In this document: piece by piece, positions 24,509-36,735 of the stretch
How positions within the stretch are numbered: position 1 is the first letter of the stretch
How the letters are laid out: each line of letters opens with the position of its first letter
Assembly (NCBI GenBank): GCA_947034895.1
Contig: OX344762.1
Location: 31,414,760 to 31,478,759 of the forward strand
Length of the DNA stretch: 64,000 nt
Source of the DNA: Rhytidiadelphus loreus
Lineage: Eukaryota > Streptophyta > Bryopsida > Hypnales > Hylocomiaceae
Direction of reading: 5' to 3'
Notes under the pieces: generated by a model
The model's input: only the letters and a program-made list of their open reading frames with translations
What the model was told of the DNA's origin: nothing
Databases searched by the model: none
Position numbers and translations under genes: made by a program

Positions 24509-24568
24509 ATCAAATTATTTTTCAGAACCCCCCCCCAAAAAATGAGGGGTTTTGAAAAATAATTTGAT
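24509..24568. repeat. Short inverted repeat around a C/G run
   Basis: ATCAAATTATTTTTCAGAAC... pairs with ...GTTTTGAAAAATAATTTGAT around CCCCCCCCCAAAAAATGAGGGG, about 22 bp per arm with a single mismatch. Confidence 0.7.
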
Positions 24569-24719
24569 CTGGAACTTGTTCCTCACTATGCGATCAAAAG
24601 ACAGTATGTTCATTTCGTGCAGTTAGCTCCCTAAGCAAGCCAAGTTTTTTCCTTTCATTTCTGATTTCCAACACAAACAACGTCTGGAATGGGTTTTTTT
24701 CTTCGATGCCTGGAATAGA

Positions 24720-25527
24720 AGTTTGGACTTGAAGAAGTTGATGCATTTTTTAGTGTGCTTGCTCTGATCCACAGATTGACAGAGCATGCAAATTGTTTCA
24801 ATCTGGCGCAAACCAACACAGAATCTAAAGTATAAAGTATGAGGAATTTTTTAGAATGTGGTGTGGCAAAACCTGAAGGCAGAGATTAAGCTTAACTTAA
24901 GCACACAGGAGCCGAATTCTATGCTGAAATCAACATCAGAGCATAAAAACCTGCACTTTACTTATGATTGAATAATGAAAAGCACAAGGATATCAACCTA
25001 TCATTAATTCATCAATGTGGTAACAAAGATGCCCACATGGAGATTGTTATTGTTACCAAAGAGGTCAGTACGGAGGAATAACAAGTTTAAAATGGAGTTG
25101 TAATCAGAACTTAAAGTCTAATAATTTGTGATGAATGTGTGTATTAAGCACCTGTGGCGGCAGCCTTGATTGAATGCCATACTGCATACTGTAGACTGAT
25201 AGACACAAGAGTTGAATTTGCTTCTATCTCAAAACAGGCCCAAAGGACCCTGGAAGAGGATGGAAATACAAATCTAATTAAAGCCTCAAACCTAAATTTT
25301 AGGCAGAGCAAGTACCTTCCATAGATCTTGTTGACGAAACACCTGACTTGATGTAATAAGTTAAGTTATAACTTATGCAATATACAAAATCACGCCTGCA
25401 AAATCGCCTGCAAAATGCAAAATGCAAGCAACAAGGCGCAACAATGGAATAAGGTGGGAGCACCGAAAACCAACAGTGTATTCAATGGAGTGACTTTCTA
25501 CACATGCTACTGTAGTCATTTTAGAAT
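24720..25527. other. Intergenic, no gene
   Basis: No coding frame or bounded repeat was recognised. Confidence 0.5.
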
Positions 25528-26115
25528 TTAACCTCTAAACGTCCAGATCCTTCTCTGGAATTGAAAATTTGGGAAAAATCATCATAAAGTATTATTTGGA
25601 AGAATATTTCGGAATTCATATACAATTAAAAGTTGTAGATCTTGAGTTTTAGATTCCATCCGTACGGTTAGATTCACCAATGCTATCACCAATCATTTTT
25701 TTTATTAATTTTGAAAGAGAAATTTCAGAAGTCCTTCTAAATTTGATTACAAGCAAAATATTATCATTTTTTGAGTAAAATTTGTTGGAATGCGTTTGAA
25801 ATGAGGTTCTCTTGACATGGTGATTTTTTGAAATTTTTGTGTTCTTAAAATCTATGACTTCATTTTTGCAAATCTAGTTTTGAACTAGAGTCAATGCAAT
25901 TTTGGCTTGGTCAACCACTTGACATTCATCCACATTTGTAATTTTAGAAAAATATGTACTCTAACAAAATCAAATCCAACCATTAGATAGGACAAGAACT
26001 TGATAAAGTATCTCCACAAATTAGGATGACTTTCATCCAAGCAAAACGAGAAAGAACCAAGAGTTTCAATCTATCCATCATCCAAAAATTGGACGTCGGA
26101 GCGCTTAGGGATTAA
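25528..26115. mobile_element. TTAA-flanked non-autonomous element, copy C
   Basis: TTAA at 25528-25531 is followed by CCTCTAAACGTCCA; the right end reads TGGACGTCGGAGCGCTTAGGGA followed by TTAA at 26112-26115. The ends match the CCCCTAAACG family with several mismatches. The body is about 580 bp and non-coding. Confidence 0.55.
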
Positions 26116-26118
26116 ATG

Positions 26119-26183
26119 TAGGTAGACCATAGATAGCTTATTGTTTGTTGATCCAAATGATAAGCTATCTATGATCTACTTAC
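26119..26183. repeat. Hairpin with 24-bp arms
   Basis: GTAGGTAGACCATAGATAGC... pairs with ...GCTATCTATGATCTACTTAC with two mismatches and a 17-nt loop. It directly abuts the right end of copy C. Confidence 0.75.
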
Positions 26184-27723
26184 AACTAGGTTCTATAATC
26201 AATGCCTTACCAAGAAAGTAATACCATTGGCATGGGTACATTGTTGGTTTTGGGTGCTCCTACTGTAGAATTGAAAGACAGTTCCCGCTACCAATATCCA
26301 AGACTTAAGTGATCATTTCAGCAAAGCATTTGATAATGTGTTAAGTCTAAAATTAATGTGATATTCAAGCAAGGTAGAGGGTGCCAAAATGCCCCCTATT
26401 TGTTGAAAGTTGCCACTATAAATAATTACTATGCCTATGAGGTGTGAAGAGAGTATCCTAATTTTGAAGGCCCTTTTCAAACAAATTTTTGGTAGTTATT
26501 TGTGTTATGTACCTTAATTCTCAAAGGCTAGAGGGTGTTTTAGAAAGGGAATAGTCCAAAATTACCAATTTTTTATGTGTTATTCAAATTTCAAAATTCA
26601 AACTTCGTTTTTGAATTCCAACTATACAAAAATTTATTAAACAAGGAAATGTGTGGAAATTTGTTCATCCCATTTGACCACATGGATTGAAAGATTATAA
26701 CATTTGAAGTGAGAAAAAATACTTTTTTCATTCCTACCAAACAAGGTGAGCAAACTTTGAACTCTCTTGGAAATGTAAATGTTTTCCTCTACACAAAAAT
26801 GAGAATTTTCACCATTCCTGAGTATATGATGTTCAATTCACTTGTATAAATTTTTAGAAGCAAATATAGAATCTAGCTTACTCTAAATCACCTTGCAATG
26901 CACTAGACATTTTTTGAAGATTTCTCGTGCAATGAGGAAAGTTTTTATTTGAAATTCAAATTGTAAAAGTTAGAGACAAACATTTGGAATATGTGGAAAA
27001 TATTTCAAGAACTTTAATTGTCCAAATTGCAAGATAATAGGGCTTGAAGTTAGAAGAAAATGTTTTCTTTTTGAAACCACCCCAACATAGCTAACAAAGT
27101 TTGACTCCTCTTAGAATGTGATTTTGAGAACCGAGTTGAGAACTAAAAAGTGTTTTTTATTCAACAAGCTATTTTTTATGTTTCATTTGTTATATACATC
27201 CCAAATTTCAAGTATTTTTGCAAAAGATGCCCCAATTGCTCAAGCTATCAAAAAAGTTCAAGGTAGCATAACTTTTGATTTGGATATATAAAAAAAAATT
27301 TACTTACCAAGGGGGCACATGTTCACACGGTCAAAACTTCATGAACATCCAACCAAAATTGACTTCATATGGAACCTACCCCTAGTTTCAATAAACAATT
27401 AACTTTTAGGAGATAATATTATCATGGTTGACTACATTATTATATCATAGTGTACAATACATTGGAGTACATAGTTACATTTGGTGACATATAGACCTTT
27501 AAGGTTTAATAAAAGAAATAAAGAAGTACGTACTTGAGCAATTTCAGAAATTAAAGCAATTGGATGGATGTTAGATGGATACAATATATTTGTGTGATTG
27601 CAAGCTTTCTCTTTAAGTTAAGTCTCTCTCTAAATATATAAATATAAATAAAATCCAATTAACAATCCAATTAACAATGAGTTAAAATTTTATTATTTAG
27701 AAAAAATAATAATATTTTTTGTT
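26184..27723. other. AT-rich repeat-derived DNA
   Basis: From about 26515 to 27430 the sequence resembles the TTAA-flanked family (for example ATGGATTGAAAGATTATAAC, and AATTAACTTTTAGGAG near 27406), but ends are too worn to define. No gene. Confidence 0.45.
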
Positions 27724-28467
27724 AGAGCATCCTTAGTCCAACTATTATATTAGCCTCCAAATGTATTTCTTACTTTAGCCTCATATATAATTAAAACTTT
27801 AAATTTGCATCATTCAAAGCACATCTCAAAGTCATTACAAAAATCTGAACCTTGCAAAAGGTTGCAAATGTTTGATTTTTGGTAGCCCCACATTGCAAGT
27901 ACAAAAAAAAAAAAAAAAAAAATTTAATCTAATATTTTTTAAATAATAAAAAATAAAAAGTTGCCAATCTAACATGGCATTGATGTAGCACCAATAGTGT
28001 CACATCAAATATGGGAAAAAAAATCCACAATTGCACCGAAATTGCACAAGAGAGTGCAAAACTGGTAACCTTTTGCAAGGTTTAGATTTTTTGTAATGAC
28101 TTTGAATAGACATAAAAGAATTCAAATTTAGACATTGGAAAACCACTTCAAAAGTAAGGCAAAAATTAGAAATTATAGAGATCTTAACAAATCACGGTTA
28201 TCAAAGCAAAATTTAGCCATTGACACTCCAAATGTGGAGTGTGAATAGTCAAATTTTGCTCAACTTGCCAAGCCCTCTATAATAGCTTTTGAAGAGGTTT
28301 CTTTTCATTATCCAATGTTCTAAATTTGAATTTTCTTCTACCTATTCAAAGTACTTTTGGATGTGCTTTAAATGATACAAATTTCAAGCTCAGTAATTAT
28401 ATACCATTCAAAAGTTAGAAATAATACATCTACAAGGTCAATATACTAGTTGGACTACGGATGCTCT
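27724..28467. mobile_element. 744-bp non-autonomous TIR transposon
   Basis: Left AGAGCATCCTTAGTCCAACT and right AGTTGGACTACGGATGCTCT are 20-bp inverted repeats with one mismatch. Inside is a second inverted pair (AAAGTCATTACAAAAATCTG, then CCTTGCAAAAGGTT, against its complement near 28060-28105) and a poly-A run at 27903-27922. No coding frame; superfamily not resolved. Confidence 0.7.
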
Positions 28468-29393
28468 TTGAAGGTTTGCAAAGGAACAATATAGAGGCCA
28501 CCTCCATATTGAGTAAGTTATATAACTAAAGGTGAATCAACCTCCTATCGCCACCCTTCTCAATTTTGTCCTCTTATACTCACGCTACACTTTTTAAAGG
28601 GGAAATGTCCACCCAAAATACATGAAGACGGAATTGAGAAGGATGGTGCTAAATCTTAGGGCTTCTTTTTTCATTTTCTATGAAGTGGCAATATAAGATG
28701 TTACAGTGGTGTTCCAAATTTCAACATTCATCCACATATTGGATAGAAAATATCACATTAGCATATACCACATATTCATAATTTTGTTTTCATCCACAAT
28801 CTAGTGATTTCATCCAAGATTTTTTTTTATTTGAAATTTTCTAGTTGAAAACTTCACAATTTGTTACCATTTTTTTAGCCAAATTATTTATTTTTAGTGA
28901 AATTTGACACTATTTTGAAAAGGTAAAAAATAAAAATCGGTGGTGGTAATGGATAAGTTGGTTCTCTTATAATTTTTGTTTGACCGTAGTGATCTTAGTT
29001 TTAAATATACATATTGAGAGAAAATCCATTATATTTTATTTTTATTTTCTGTCCAAAAATGCTGCCCAAATTCGGGCAGCGACCCCCAAATGGTAAGCTT
29101 AGCAGCAGTGATGTTGAGGATGAATGCACCTGATTTCTCCTTTCAGTCCGTCTCCAATTGATTGAAGTGAGAATGAAATGCATTTCGTTTTCCGGCAATT
29201 AATTGACGTGGATTAGCAAGATTTGGAAGCGATGGATGGATTTGCCGGCCACTGCACTGCACTGCAGACTGCAACTGAGTGAAATCGCCATGAAAACTTC
29301 AGTTGCCCCAGGCAGAGCTCACTTGTGGACACTGGCGCACCTGCCGGGACTCCTGTCTAGTCTCATCAACTCATCAACGAAACTGACATTCAT
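28468..29393. other. Intergenic, no gene
   Basis: A slightly GC-richer patch at 29190-29390 contains a 65-codon frame with no recognisable feature. Confidence 0.45.
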
Positions 29394-29721
29394 CACCTAG
29401 GGTAGAACCATGGTAACTAACCACCTACGGTAAAACCATGGTAATCACCTAGGGTAGAACCAAGGTAACTAACCACCTACCATAGAACCAAGGTAACTAA
29501 CCATCTATCGTAGAACCATGGTAACTAATCACCTACGATAGAACCATAATAACCACCTAAAATAGAACCATGATAACCACCTAGGGTAAAATCATGATAA
29601 CCACCTAGGATAGAACCATGATAACTACCTAGGGTAGAACCATGATAACTACCTAGGGTAGAACCATGATAACTACCTAGGGTAGAACCATGATAACTAC
29701 CTAGGGTAGAACCATGATAAC
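29394..29721. repeat. Minisatellite, 13 units of 24 or 28 bp
   Basis: Unit: CACCTAGGGTAGAACCATGR followed by TAAC. Units 1 and 3-5 carry an extra TAAC/TAAT (28 bp); the other nine are 24 bp, and 4 x 28 + 9 x 24 = 328 fills the interval exactly. The last four units are identical, suggesting recent expansion at the right end. The minus-strand frame (YHGSTLGS repeats) is translated repeat, not a gene. Confidence 0.95.
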
Positions 29722-31649
29722 CACATCTAAATGTGACTTTGTTGCAAAGCAGATATTGATATACATATTTTTTTCTAAAAATTGTACAACTTCTAAACAT
29801 GAGAGTCTAGAGTTTATATGGATACACCAATTGTTGACATTTCCAAAATTCAAAGTTTTTGCATACTAAATAATACAAGCTAAGAGACTCTAAGAACGTG
29901 TTTTCAACCCTTGAAGGACTATAAGACCATTGGGTGGCTTTCGCAACTACGTTTGTAGAAAAATACAGAATGTGAACCTTGCTACCAATTTGTGAACAAC
30001 AAAAGAGACTCTAGACAATTTTTTCTACTAAATCTGTAGGTGCAATCCAATCAAGAAACAATCAATTGCATGATTTTTGGTGAATATTTTGAGAATGGAC
30101 AAGGCACTCTAGGCCGTCACTTCACATCCTCGTCTTTTTTTTCTACATCTCAAAATGATTTGAGAAAAATTGCACATCAAAACCATGATGATATGTACAA
30201 GTGGGAAAAAAATTAGGGTTTGAGGAGCACTTGTGAGCATTCCAATTTTAGCATATCTAACAAAAGTACCACCTAACCAAACATCTTTCATCAATCTTGT
30301 CAATAGTGGTATTTTCTCAAAAAATGTGTGATTTTGTTAATATTTTTTTTAAAGGAAACCTATATATTGAGTCTTCTTTCATTTCAATGAGGGCAATAAT
30401 CAAAATTGTTCCACAAAAATGAGGAATTATGCTCGTTACAAGAGCTAATCAATAAAACAAGAGTTGAGCTCAAACACTTCCGTTCCTTTAGGGGATAATC
30501 ATCAATAGGATTCAACAACTAGGACAATATAATATATACTTGGAGATCTAACAAACCACATTCTAGTCATACACATGGGGGTTTGAGGGGATAGGAGTTA
30601 GAGGGAGGAGATATTGAACATCTACAAACTAAGACAATAAAGTTTGTACTATGACTGCTAATCAAGCACTTCATAGCATATCAAAGCAAAGAGGCTTTAA
30701 ATAGACATTGCAATCTCAACTGCAATTGATTACACTTAAAGGCCCAAGGCCATTTTTTGAAAAAACACTCAGCTCCTCCTCCTACATTCATTAAAATTTT
30801 CAACAAAATGTTTTTTGTGAAAATCTAAGAGTAGGATCTTATAGTAGACTTGTAAAAGAAAAAGTAGTAAATTTTTTGTGACATTGACCGTATGGGTTGA
30901 AAGATATATTAGTATTTGAAGGGAAAGTTAGTTAGTTTTTCTTTGTTGTGCTCAACAATTTCAGATGCCTTTGACCATTGATTGTGGAAAAAACTTGCAC
31001 TAAAGATTTTGAATTTAAAAATCTAGCATACTCAACATGATGTTAGTCATGTCTCCAAAAAATTTCAAGCCCCAAAAAAACACGGAGCACATCCAAAAAA
31101 ATCTTGAAGTGCAACAATGTCAAAGAATTCACAATGCACAATATAATTTTTTAAGCACATTTGCCACCACATAATTTTGAAACTTAGAAATCCAAATAGT
31201 GAATTGAAAGATATACTGGTGCTTTACAAATTCCAATTTTTTTTGGAAAACAACAAATCCTCTACTTCCTATAGAATTTAGAAGGACTATGTAAATAATA
31301 TATAGGTAAAGGCTTTGGACAACCTTTGGAAAATAGGTTCACGTGCATTGCTGGTTTGTGGCTTATCTCTTCCATTGGAAACTTTGAGTTTAACCTCTTT
31401 CATTCACCTTCTTTCAAGGCATCCACACAGTGGATGCGCCAAGAATGGATGCCAAGTGAGGTAATTTCATTACTTGAATATCAAACTTTAAGAATTTAAG
31501 TTTTCATCCATTGATTACTACCTGGTATTGCTTCTAAAGCATTTTAAAGTTCTTTTAAATTTTCAAGTGAGAATAAAAACTCTTTATATATATATTAGAA
31601 TCAGTAGGATCTCAACCTCCAATAGTTAAGTCAAACCATTTCGGTAAAA
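29722..31649. other. AT-rich repeat-derived DNA
   Basis: A worn copy of the TTAA family begins near 30730 (CACTTAAAGGCCCAAGGCCA, later TAGGATCTTATAGTAGACTT). No gene. Confidence 0.45.
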
Positions 31650-31928
31650 AAAATTTCCCTACTTTGAAGGGTTGTGAGTTCCCAATATGGGAACCAGACA
31701 AAACTAGCCAAAATTGCAGTTTATGAGCTACATTGACGTGGCATAGCGACTACCATGTCATTTTTTTCAAAAAATAAAAAAATATATTTAAACTTTGTTT
31801 TTCATTTTAAGAATTTGAAAAAAAATTTGAATTTTTTTTCCTAACATCAGCATTTGATGAGGCCTAGGAGAATGAAGCTGGGAACAAGCCTAAAATGGCC
31901 CTCCAGCCCCCTCGGATCTCATCTAGTG
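31650..31928. mobile_element. ACGTGGC-bearing MITE, copy 1
   Basis: It contains GAGTTCCCAATATGGGAACC, TGACGTGGC at 31734-31742 and an A/T-only centre, and ends GGCCCTCCAGCCCCC then CTAGTG at 31923-31928. The left end is worn. Confidence 0.5.
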
Positions 31929-33359
31929 TTAGGAATTGTGTTTGAAGTAGAATTTCAGACCTCATTTAAGAACAATAGAATAACCTTTATAAAAAAACTT
32001 TGAAGTAAGAGAAGTTGTGAAATGAAGAAAAATTTCATCTCCAAAAATCCATTTGAGATTTCAAGTCTCCAATTAAAAGTTATGGACAAATTTAGAGAAG
32101 GGTTGGATGGGAATTTTTTTGACATTTTCAAACATCCTCTTTAAATTTTGTCCATATTGTTTTATGGGCATATAAAAATGATATATCCACATAGCTCTCA
32201 TATACATGCACAAAAAGTTTTAAAAATTCAAGTAAAATTTCAGCTTATAGGAACCTACATGAACTCCAAATTGTCCTCAAGAGGACAATGGGCAGCACTT
32301 ATGCAAAATGATTTTCAATATTAGTACTTTGAGGCTCAATATATCATCAGATAGACTAATGGTTGTAAATGTTGGTGGTTACATGTGCCTATAGTGATGT
32401 ACTATATTAGGTATGTTTACAATAGTGAAATGTTCAAATTCCTTGACATGGTACTCAAAGATGTAATCAGTTGCTTTATATTGTTAGTTGAGCTAGGTAG
32501 TTGCAAGCATTCTTGGTATAAACTCTTGCAATATCTTATATACTCTACCAAATTAATTGGTGCTAGAAGCTACAACCTCTCTTATACATAACATAGCACA
32601 ATTTGTACTCTGCACAAGATTTCCATGCAAGCAATTGATATAAACAATTTTTTTAGGAAAACATAGGTCATCCTACAAAATTGTTGGTAAATTATTGGTA
32701 AAATCCTTCCTTGACTTGGAATGCTAAATCCACTAGAAAAATGTAGAGGCGCTAAACCAGGTGTCGGTAGCTATGATTGCACATATTATTTGAAGAATGA
32801 ATAACATGAACTAAGACTTAGATGCTTATTTTAGATGCTATTGAGTATGTCACTTATTCACTACATAGATTCTATTTGCAACTTATACAATGTCATGGAC
32901 TTACAATTGTGCCATTCAATATTTTTGCATAATTTAGAATACAATTGCCATTCTTTGTCTTGCATAATTAACATTCCAAATTCTTACGCAATCCCAATCG
33001 AGTATACCAAATTTTAACTTCCAACAACTAAAATTCCATTTTTGGTGAATTATTTCATTTAATATTCATATTTTTACATAATTATTGATTAAAAAACACT
33101 ACTAATGAATTTTTTAAATTTAATGATATGGATATGTAGGAAACATTCATGTGCACATCTTTCATGTTAATAATAACCCATTAAATAACAAAGTATTATC
33201 TATAAAGAATTCAATGTGAGGTCTTGCATGACCAAACTTTGTAGAATAGATATCTCTATGTTTTAATTGGATTTTGGCAAAGTAATTGCAACATTGTGTT
33301 CAAAGGTACAAAATTAGTCAAAAAACAAGGATCAAATAAAAAAAATCTAATTATAGTAT
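31929..33359. other. AT-rich intergenic DNA
   Basis: No supported gene; short open frames at 32.4 and 32.8 kb have no recognisable features. Confidence 0.45.
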
Positions 33360-33601
33360 GGGCAATTTCGTTAAAATGGCGGTATTCCATTAAAATGGCA
33401 GTTCAGGGGACCAACTAGGGCATGAAATCTTGCAGAAGAAAATAGTGGGGGCAATGTCATACATAAACGAGTGGTGATTTGGGCACGCATGGGACACAAT
33501 CGATGCTTGATATGAGATGAATAGGTGCCTCAGTACACCTCAATCTTTGTTCCTTCATGTACAAATGCCAATGGAATACCGCCATTTTAATGAAATTGCC
33601 C
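33360..33601. mobile_element. 242-bp MITE with about 32-bp TIRs
   Basis: Left GGGCAATTTCGTTAAAATGG, then CGGTATTCCATT; the right end is its complement with one mismatch (ATGGAATACCGCC, then ATTTTAATGAAATTGCCC). A one-ended relative (GGAATGGTGCCATTTTAACA, then AAATTGCCC) lies at about 52315-52345. Confidence 0.8.
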
Positions 33602-34116
33602 ATTCAGTGGAGAGATTATATCTATTTTACAAAATTTGGATATGCTCACCCCAACATTGAAAACTCCATGGAGGAATTTCTAAAACTTTTTTTGAATATG
33701 GTTGTTTCAAAAAGATAGATGTGTATATGGATGTTTCCTACATATCTATTCAATCAAATTCTAAAAACTTGTCATTAGTCAATGTTTTTCAGTCAATTAT
33801 CATATCATGTAAAATCATGAATATTAAGTGAAAAAATTCACCAAAAATAGAGTTTGTTTTTTGAAATTGAAATTTGATGTGCTTGACTGTGATTGCATAA
33901 AAATGGAATGTTAATTATGAAAGACCCAAAAATGCCAATTGTATTCTACACTATGCAAAAATGATATGTTTGTAACATTGTTGTTGAATATTATTAATAC
34001 ATGAACTCTTGAATCTGTAACACGTGAGTAAAGGTTTATTCCATAGTTGAGACAAAATATTTGAGCACAAGTGCAATATGAAACTCATGATAATGCCGAG
34101 GTGAAGTGAGTCTTGG

Positions 34117-35047
34117 TTAACCCCCAAAGGACCAAGGCCTTTTTTCTGCCAGAAAACACTCAAAACTGCCATATCTATAGCAAGGAGTAAAAAAATTAAA
34201 ACATTTTTTTTCCACATCTAACCGTAAGATCTTACACCTAACTAGTATGAGAGTGTGTGGAAAAAAATTCAGAATTTTTGATCGCTCAAATTGCAAGATA
34301 TTTGCGTTTAAAGTGGAAAAAACAAGTTTTTCAGCACATTGCGGGACTAGATTTTTTGACTTTGAACATTTTTAACTTAAAATTTTTGCACTACAAAGTT
34401 TTAAGTTTTAAATCTTTATAGTGGAGAATTGAGTTGAGAGTCTAGGTAAAAAGAAATTCAAAAAAAATTAATTATCATTCTTAAAAAAATTGTTAAGTAG
34501 AAGTAGGTATGAGATAGAAGGAAAATCTAAAATATTCATATATTTTAGATAGAATTAAAATGCACTAATCCCAATGGTGAGATTGTTCTAGCAAGTAAAT
34601 CAGACCATGTAAAAAAAATTGAAAAATTTGAAGAATTGCATTCATAAATGAATCCTACGAGTTATTTTTTTCAAGAAGATGCTCTAATTGCCCCCAAAAC
34701 AAGAATGTCCATAACTTTCTCATAACATATCCAAATGAAATGAATCAAAGCTTTACAGATAGACAAAAAATATAATCTATGAGAAAAAACAATGTTAAAA
34801 AGAAAATTCAAAATTTTGTCCATTTTTTGGGGTTGCTCGAGCTGCCCACTATACCCTCGTTTGAGCTTATTTGGTCATAACTATTGTTTGCGGGCACTGA
34901 TTTGAAAAAAATTATATTCCCACAAAGCTAATCAACTTTTCTACCTCCAAAAAAAGTTTCAAAAAATTAGGAGAAAATTTCAGCCTGTAGGTACCTGCCC
35001 AAAAACACATTTGTCCCCCAAAGAGACAATGGTCCTTTAGGGGTTAA
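34117..35047. mobile_element. TTAA-flanked non-autonomous element, copy B
   Basis: TTAA at 34117-34120 and 35044-35047 flank 923 bp. The ends CCCCCAAAGGACCA and TGGTCCTTTAGGGG match over 14 bp with one mismatch. No coding frame. This is the best preserved member of the family. Confidence 0.7.
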
Positions 35048-35783
35048 GTTGAGTTTGTATTTATAGATAAGAGAGGTGAAAATATCTCAAAAGTTGAAGA
35101 ATAAGTTATACTTTGTATATTTTTTTGTTGCAATGACTAAGTTTTGCTCTTAATGAAGCTAATTCTATTCACATTCACAATAATAAATCTGAGTTTGTTA
35201 TCTTCCAATAATGAATACAATCATATTTGAAAATTATGTATATATATATATATGATTTTTTATTTTTTATTTTTTATTTTATTTTATTTTATTTTTTTCC
35301 TTTAAGGGTTTCATATTTGAACCCTACATTGAATTCAAATTATTCAAGGATATCTAATAACATACATAGGTTCTATTCATCCAACATAGTGCTCAATTAA
35401 TATTTTAGATTTTATACCAATAACCAAAAGATCTTGTAATACCTCCCAAAGAATGCCCTCCTAAAAAAATAATATTGATTTTTTTTTCTTCAAATTAGCA
35501 ACAAATCTTACAAGAATTTGCCATCCTACTTGCTTAACTTTTTAATTGTATTAATCCTTAAGTGCTCCGACGTCCATATTCTAAATGATGAATAGAGGGC
35601 TTTGAGGTATTGTTCTATCCAACTAACTTTTCATTCATCCAATGTAACACTTGAATCTTGAAAAGATAACCTTCCTTAATGATCATTTTCATGCAATTGC
35701 AGTAAATGATATTTTTGTAGAAAGATATAAGCAAAAATGTGCCAAAATTAGAAAAAAGGATCAAGGTGTTACGGGGTTAATAT
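35048..35783. other. AT-rich DNA with simple repeats
   Basis: It contains a (TA)n run at about 35238-35253 followed by TTTTTA/TTTTA units to about 35300. No gene. Confidence 0.6.
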
Positions 35784-36217
35784 TAGGAGTAGTCACCCCC
35801 TTCTTCACTTTGCACTTGGAGAATGGAGAATGAGAAGTTGGTGAGGGTTTGGAGGAGCCAATGGGAAGCCGTGGTGAGTGAAGAAGGTGTGACATCCGTA
35901 AAAGATGTGTTGAGAGTGGAGAATGAAAAAAGTGGAGAAGCAACTCACCTAAATCTAAGATTAGACATGAAGTTGGAGGGAAATCGGCAACAACAAAGGT
36001 AAAGTGGCAATGAAAGGTAAAAGTGTAGAGCACAAAGGAATCTTCTTAAGTGCTTAAATCTTCCGCACTCCCAACCTTCACCTCAAGAGGTGAAGACTAG
36101 GAGTGCGGAAGATATATCCAACTAAGTATATTCTATGAACATGAAGCCAACCCCAAGCCGCCACCTTTCCATTCTCCATTCTCCAAGTGCAAAGTGAAGA
36201 AGGTGTGACTACCCCTA
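35784..36217. mobile_element. 434-bp long-TIR MITE
   Basis: The left end contains TAGGAGTAGTCACCCCC, TTCTTCACTTTGCACTTGG and AGAATGGAGAATG; the right end is the complement over about 45 bp with few mismatches. A nested hairpin at 36058-36113 pairs ATCTTCCGCACTCC with GGAGTGCGGAAGAT. Confidence 0.75.
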
Positions 36218-36255
36218 TTCTTCATCAAATCCGAGTTTTGTTGGAGAAGACCGCC

Positions 36256-36735
36256 ATGGTGAGTACATTTTCAAGACTTTTCAAAAGGTTGCACCACATT
36301 TGCACATGTTTACCAACAGATTTACAGGACTGCTTTGAAGCAGAACGATTCAGATGGCCAGATCCAGAGGTCAGCTGCAAGCCTGCATTGCAAGGGATTG
36401 AGACCAGCATCCTAAGTTATGTAAGTTTAAGCTTAGAGAGCAAATTGCAAAATTCAACTGAAGAGTTCCTGATGAGGTGAAGTCATCCACCTGAAGCTTA
36501 CTCCGCCTTCATCCAGCAGCTCTCGGTCATTCTTCCAAGCAACTGCCGTGAAGACCGACCAAAAACTTGGCTACCTGCCCCAACGCATTCTGACGCCCCA
36601 GCCTCACCCCACATCAATGCGTGCAGCACTCAAAGAAATCATCTCCCTACGAATTTGAATTCCTCCAATATCTGGAATTTTCTTGTTGGCAATACAGTAT
36701 GGCAATGTGGGAGGCCCGAGGCAGATCTTCAATGA
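36256..36735 (+). pseudogene. Interrupted open frame of unknown family
   Basis: From the ATG at 36256 one frame runs about 160 codons with a single TGA at 36478-36480 and ends at 36733-36735. Before the stop it includes FRWPDPEVSC and IETSILSYVSLSLESKLQN; after it, AYSAFIQQLSVILPSNCRED. The TGA sits in an AG|GTGAAG donor-like context, so it may be intronic, or this may be a decayed exon. The composition is more gene-like than its surroundings. I do not recognise a family. The TIR element just upstream ends at 36217. Confidence 0.25.

Larger units (their letters stand above)
23688..24719. repeat. Direct repeat pair of about 115 bp, one copy interrupted
   Basis: 23688-23800 and 24605-24719 share TATGTTCATTT..., AGCTCCCTAA, TTCTGATTTCCAACACAAAC and GATGCCTGGAATA. 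Copy 1 is interrupted right after GGAATA by a 368-bp element; copy 2 runs straight on into AAGTTTGGACTTGAA, which reappears in copy 1 after the insert. Confidence 0.75.

Noticed and set aside
29525..29800. Minus-strand 91-codon frame with repeated YHGSTLGS
   Set aside because: It is a translation of the 24-bp minisatellite, which happens to be a multiple of three.
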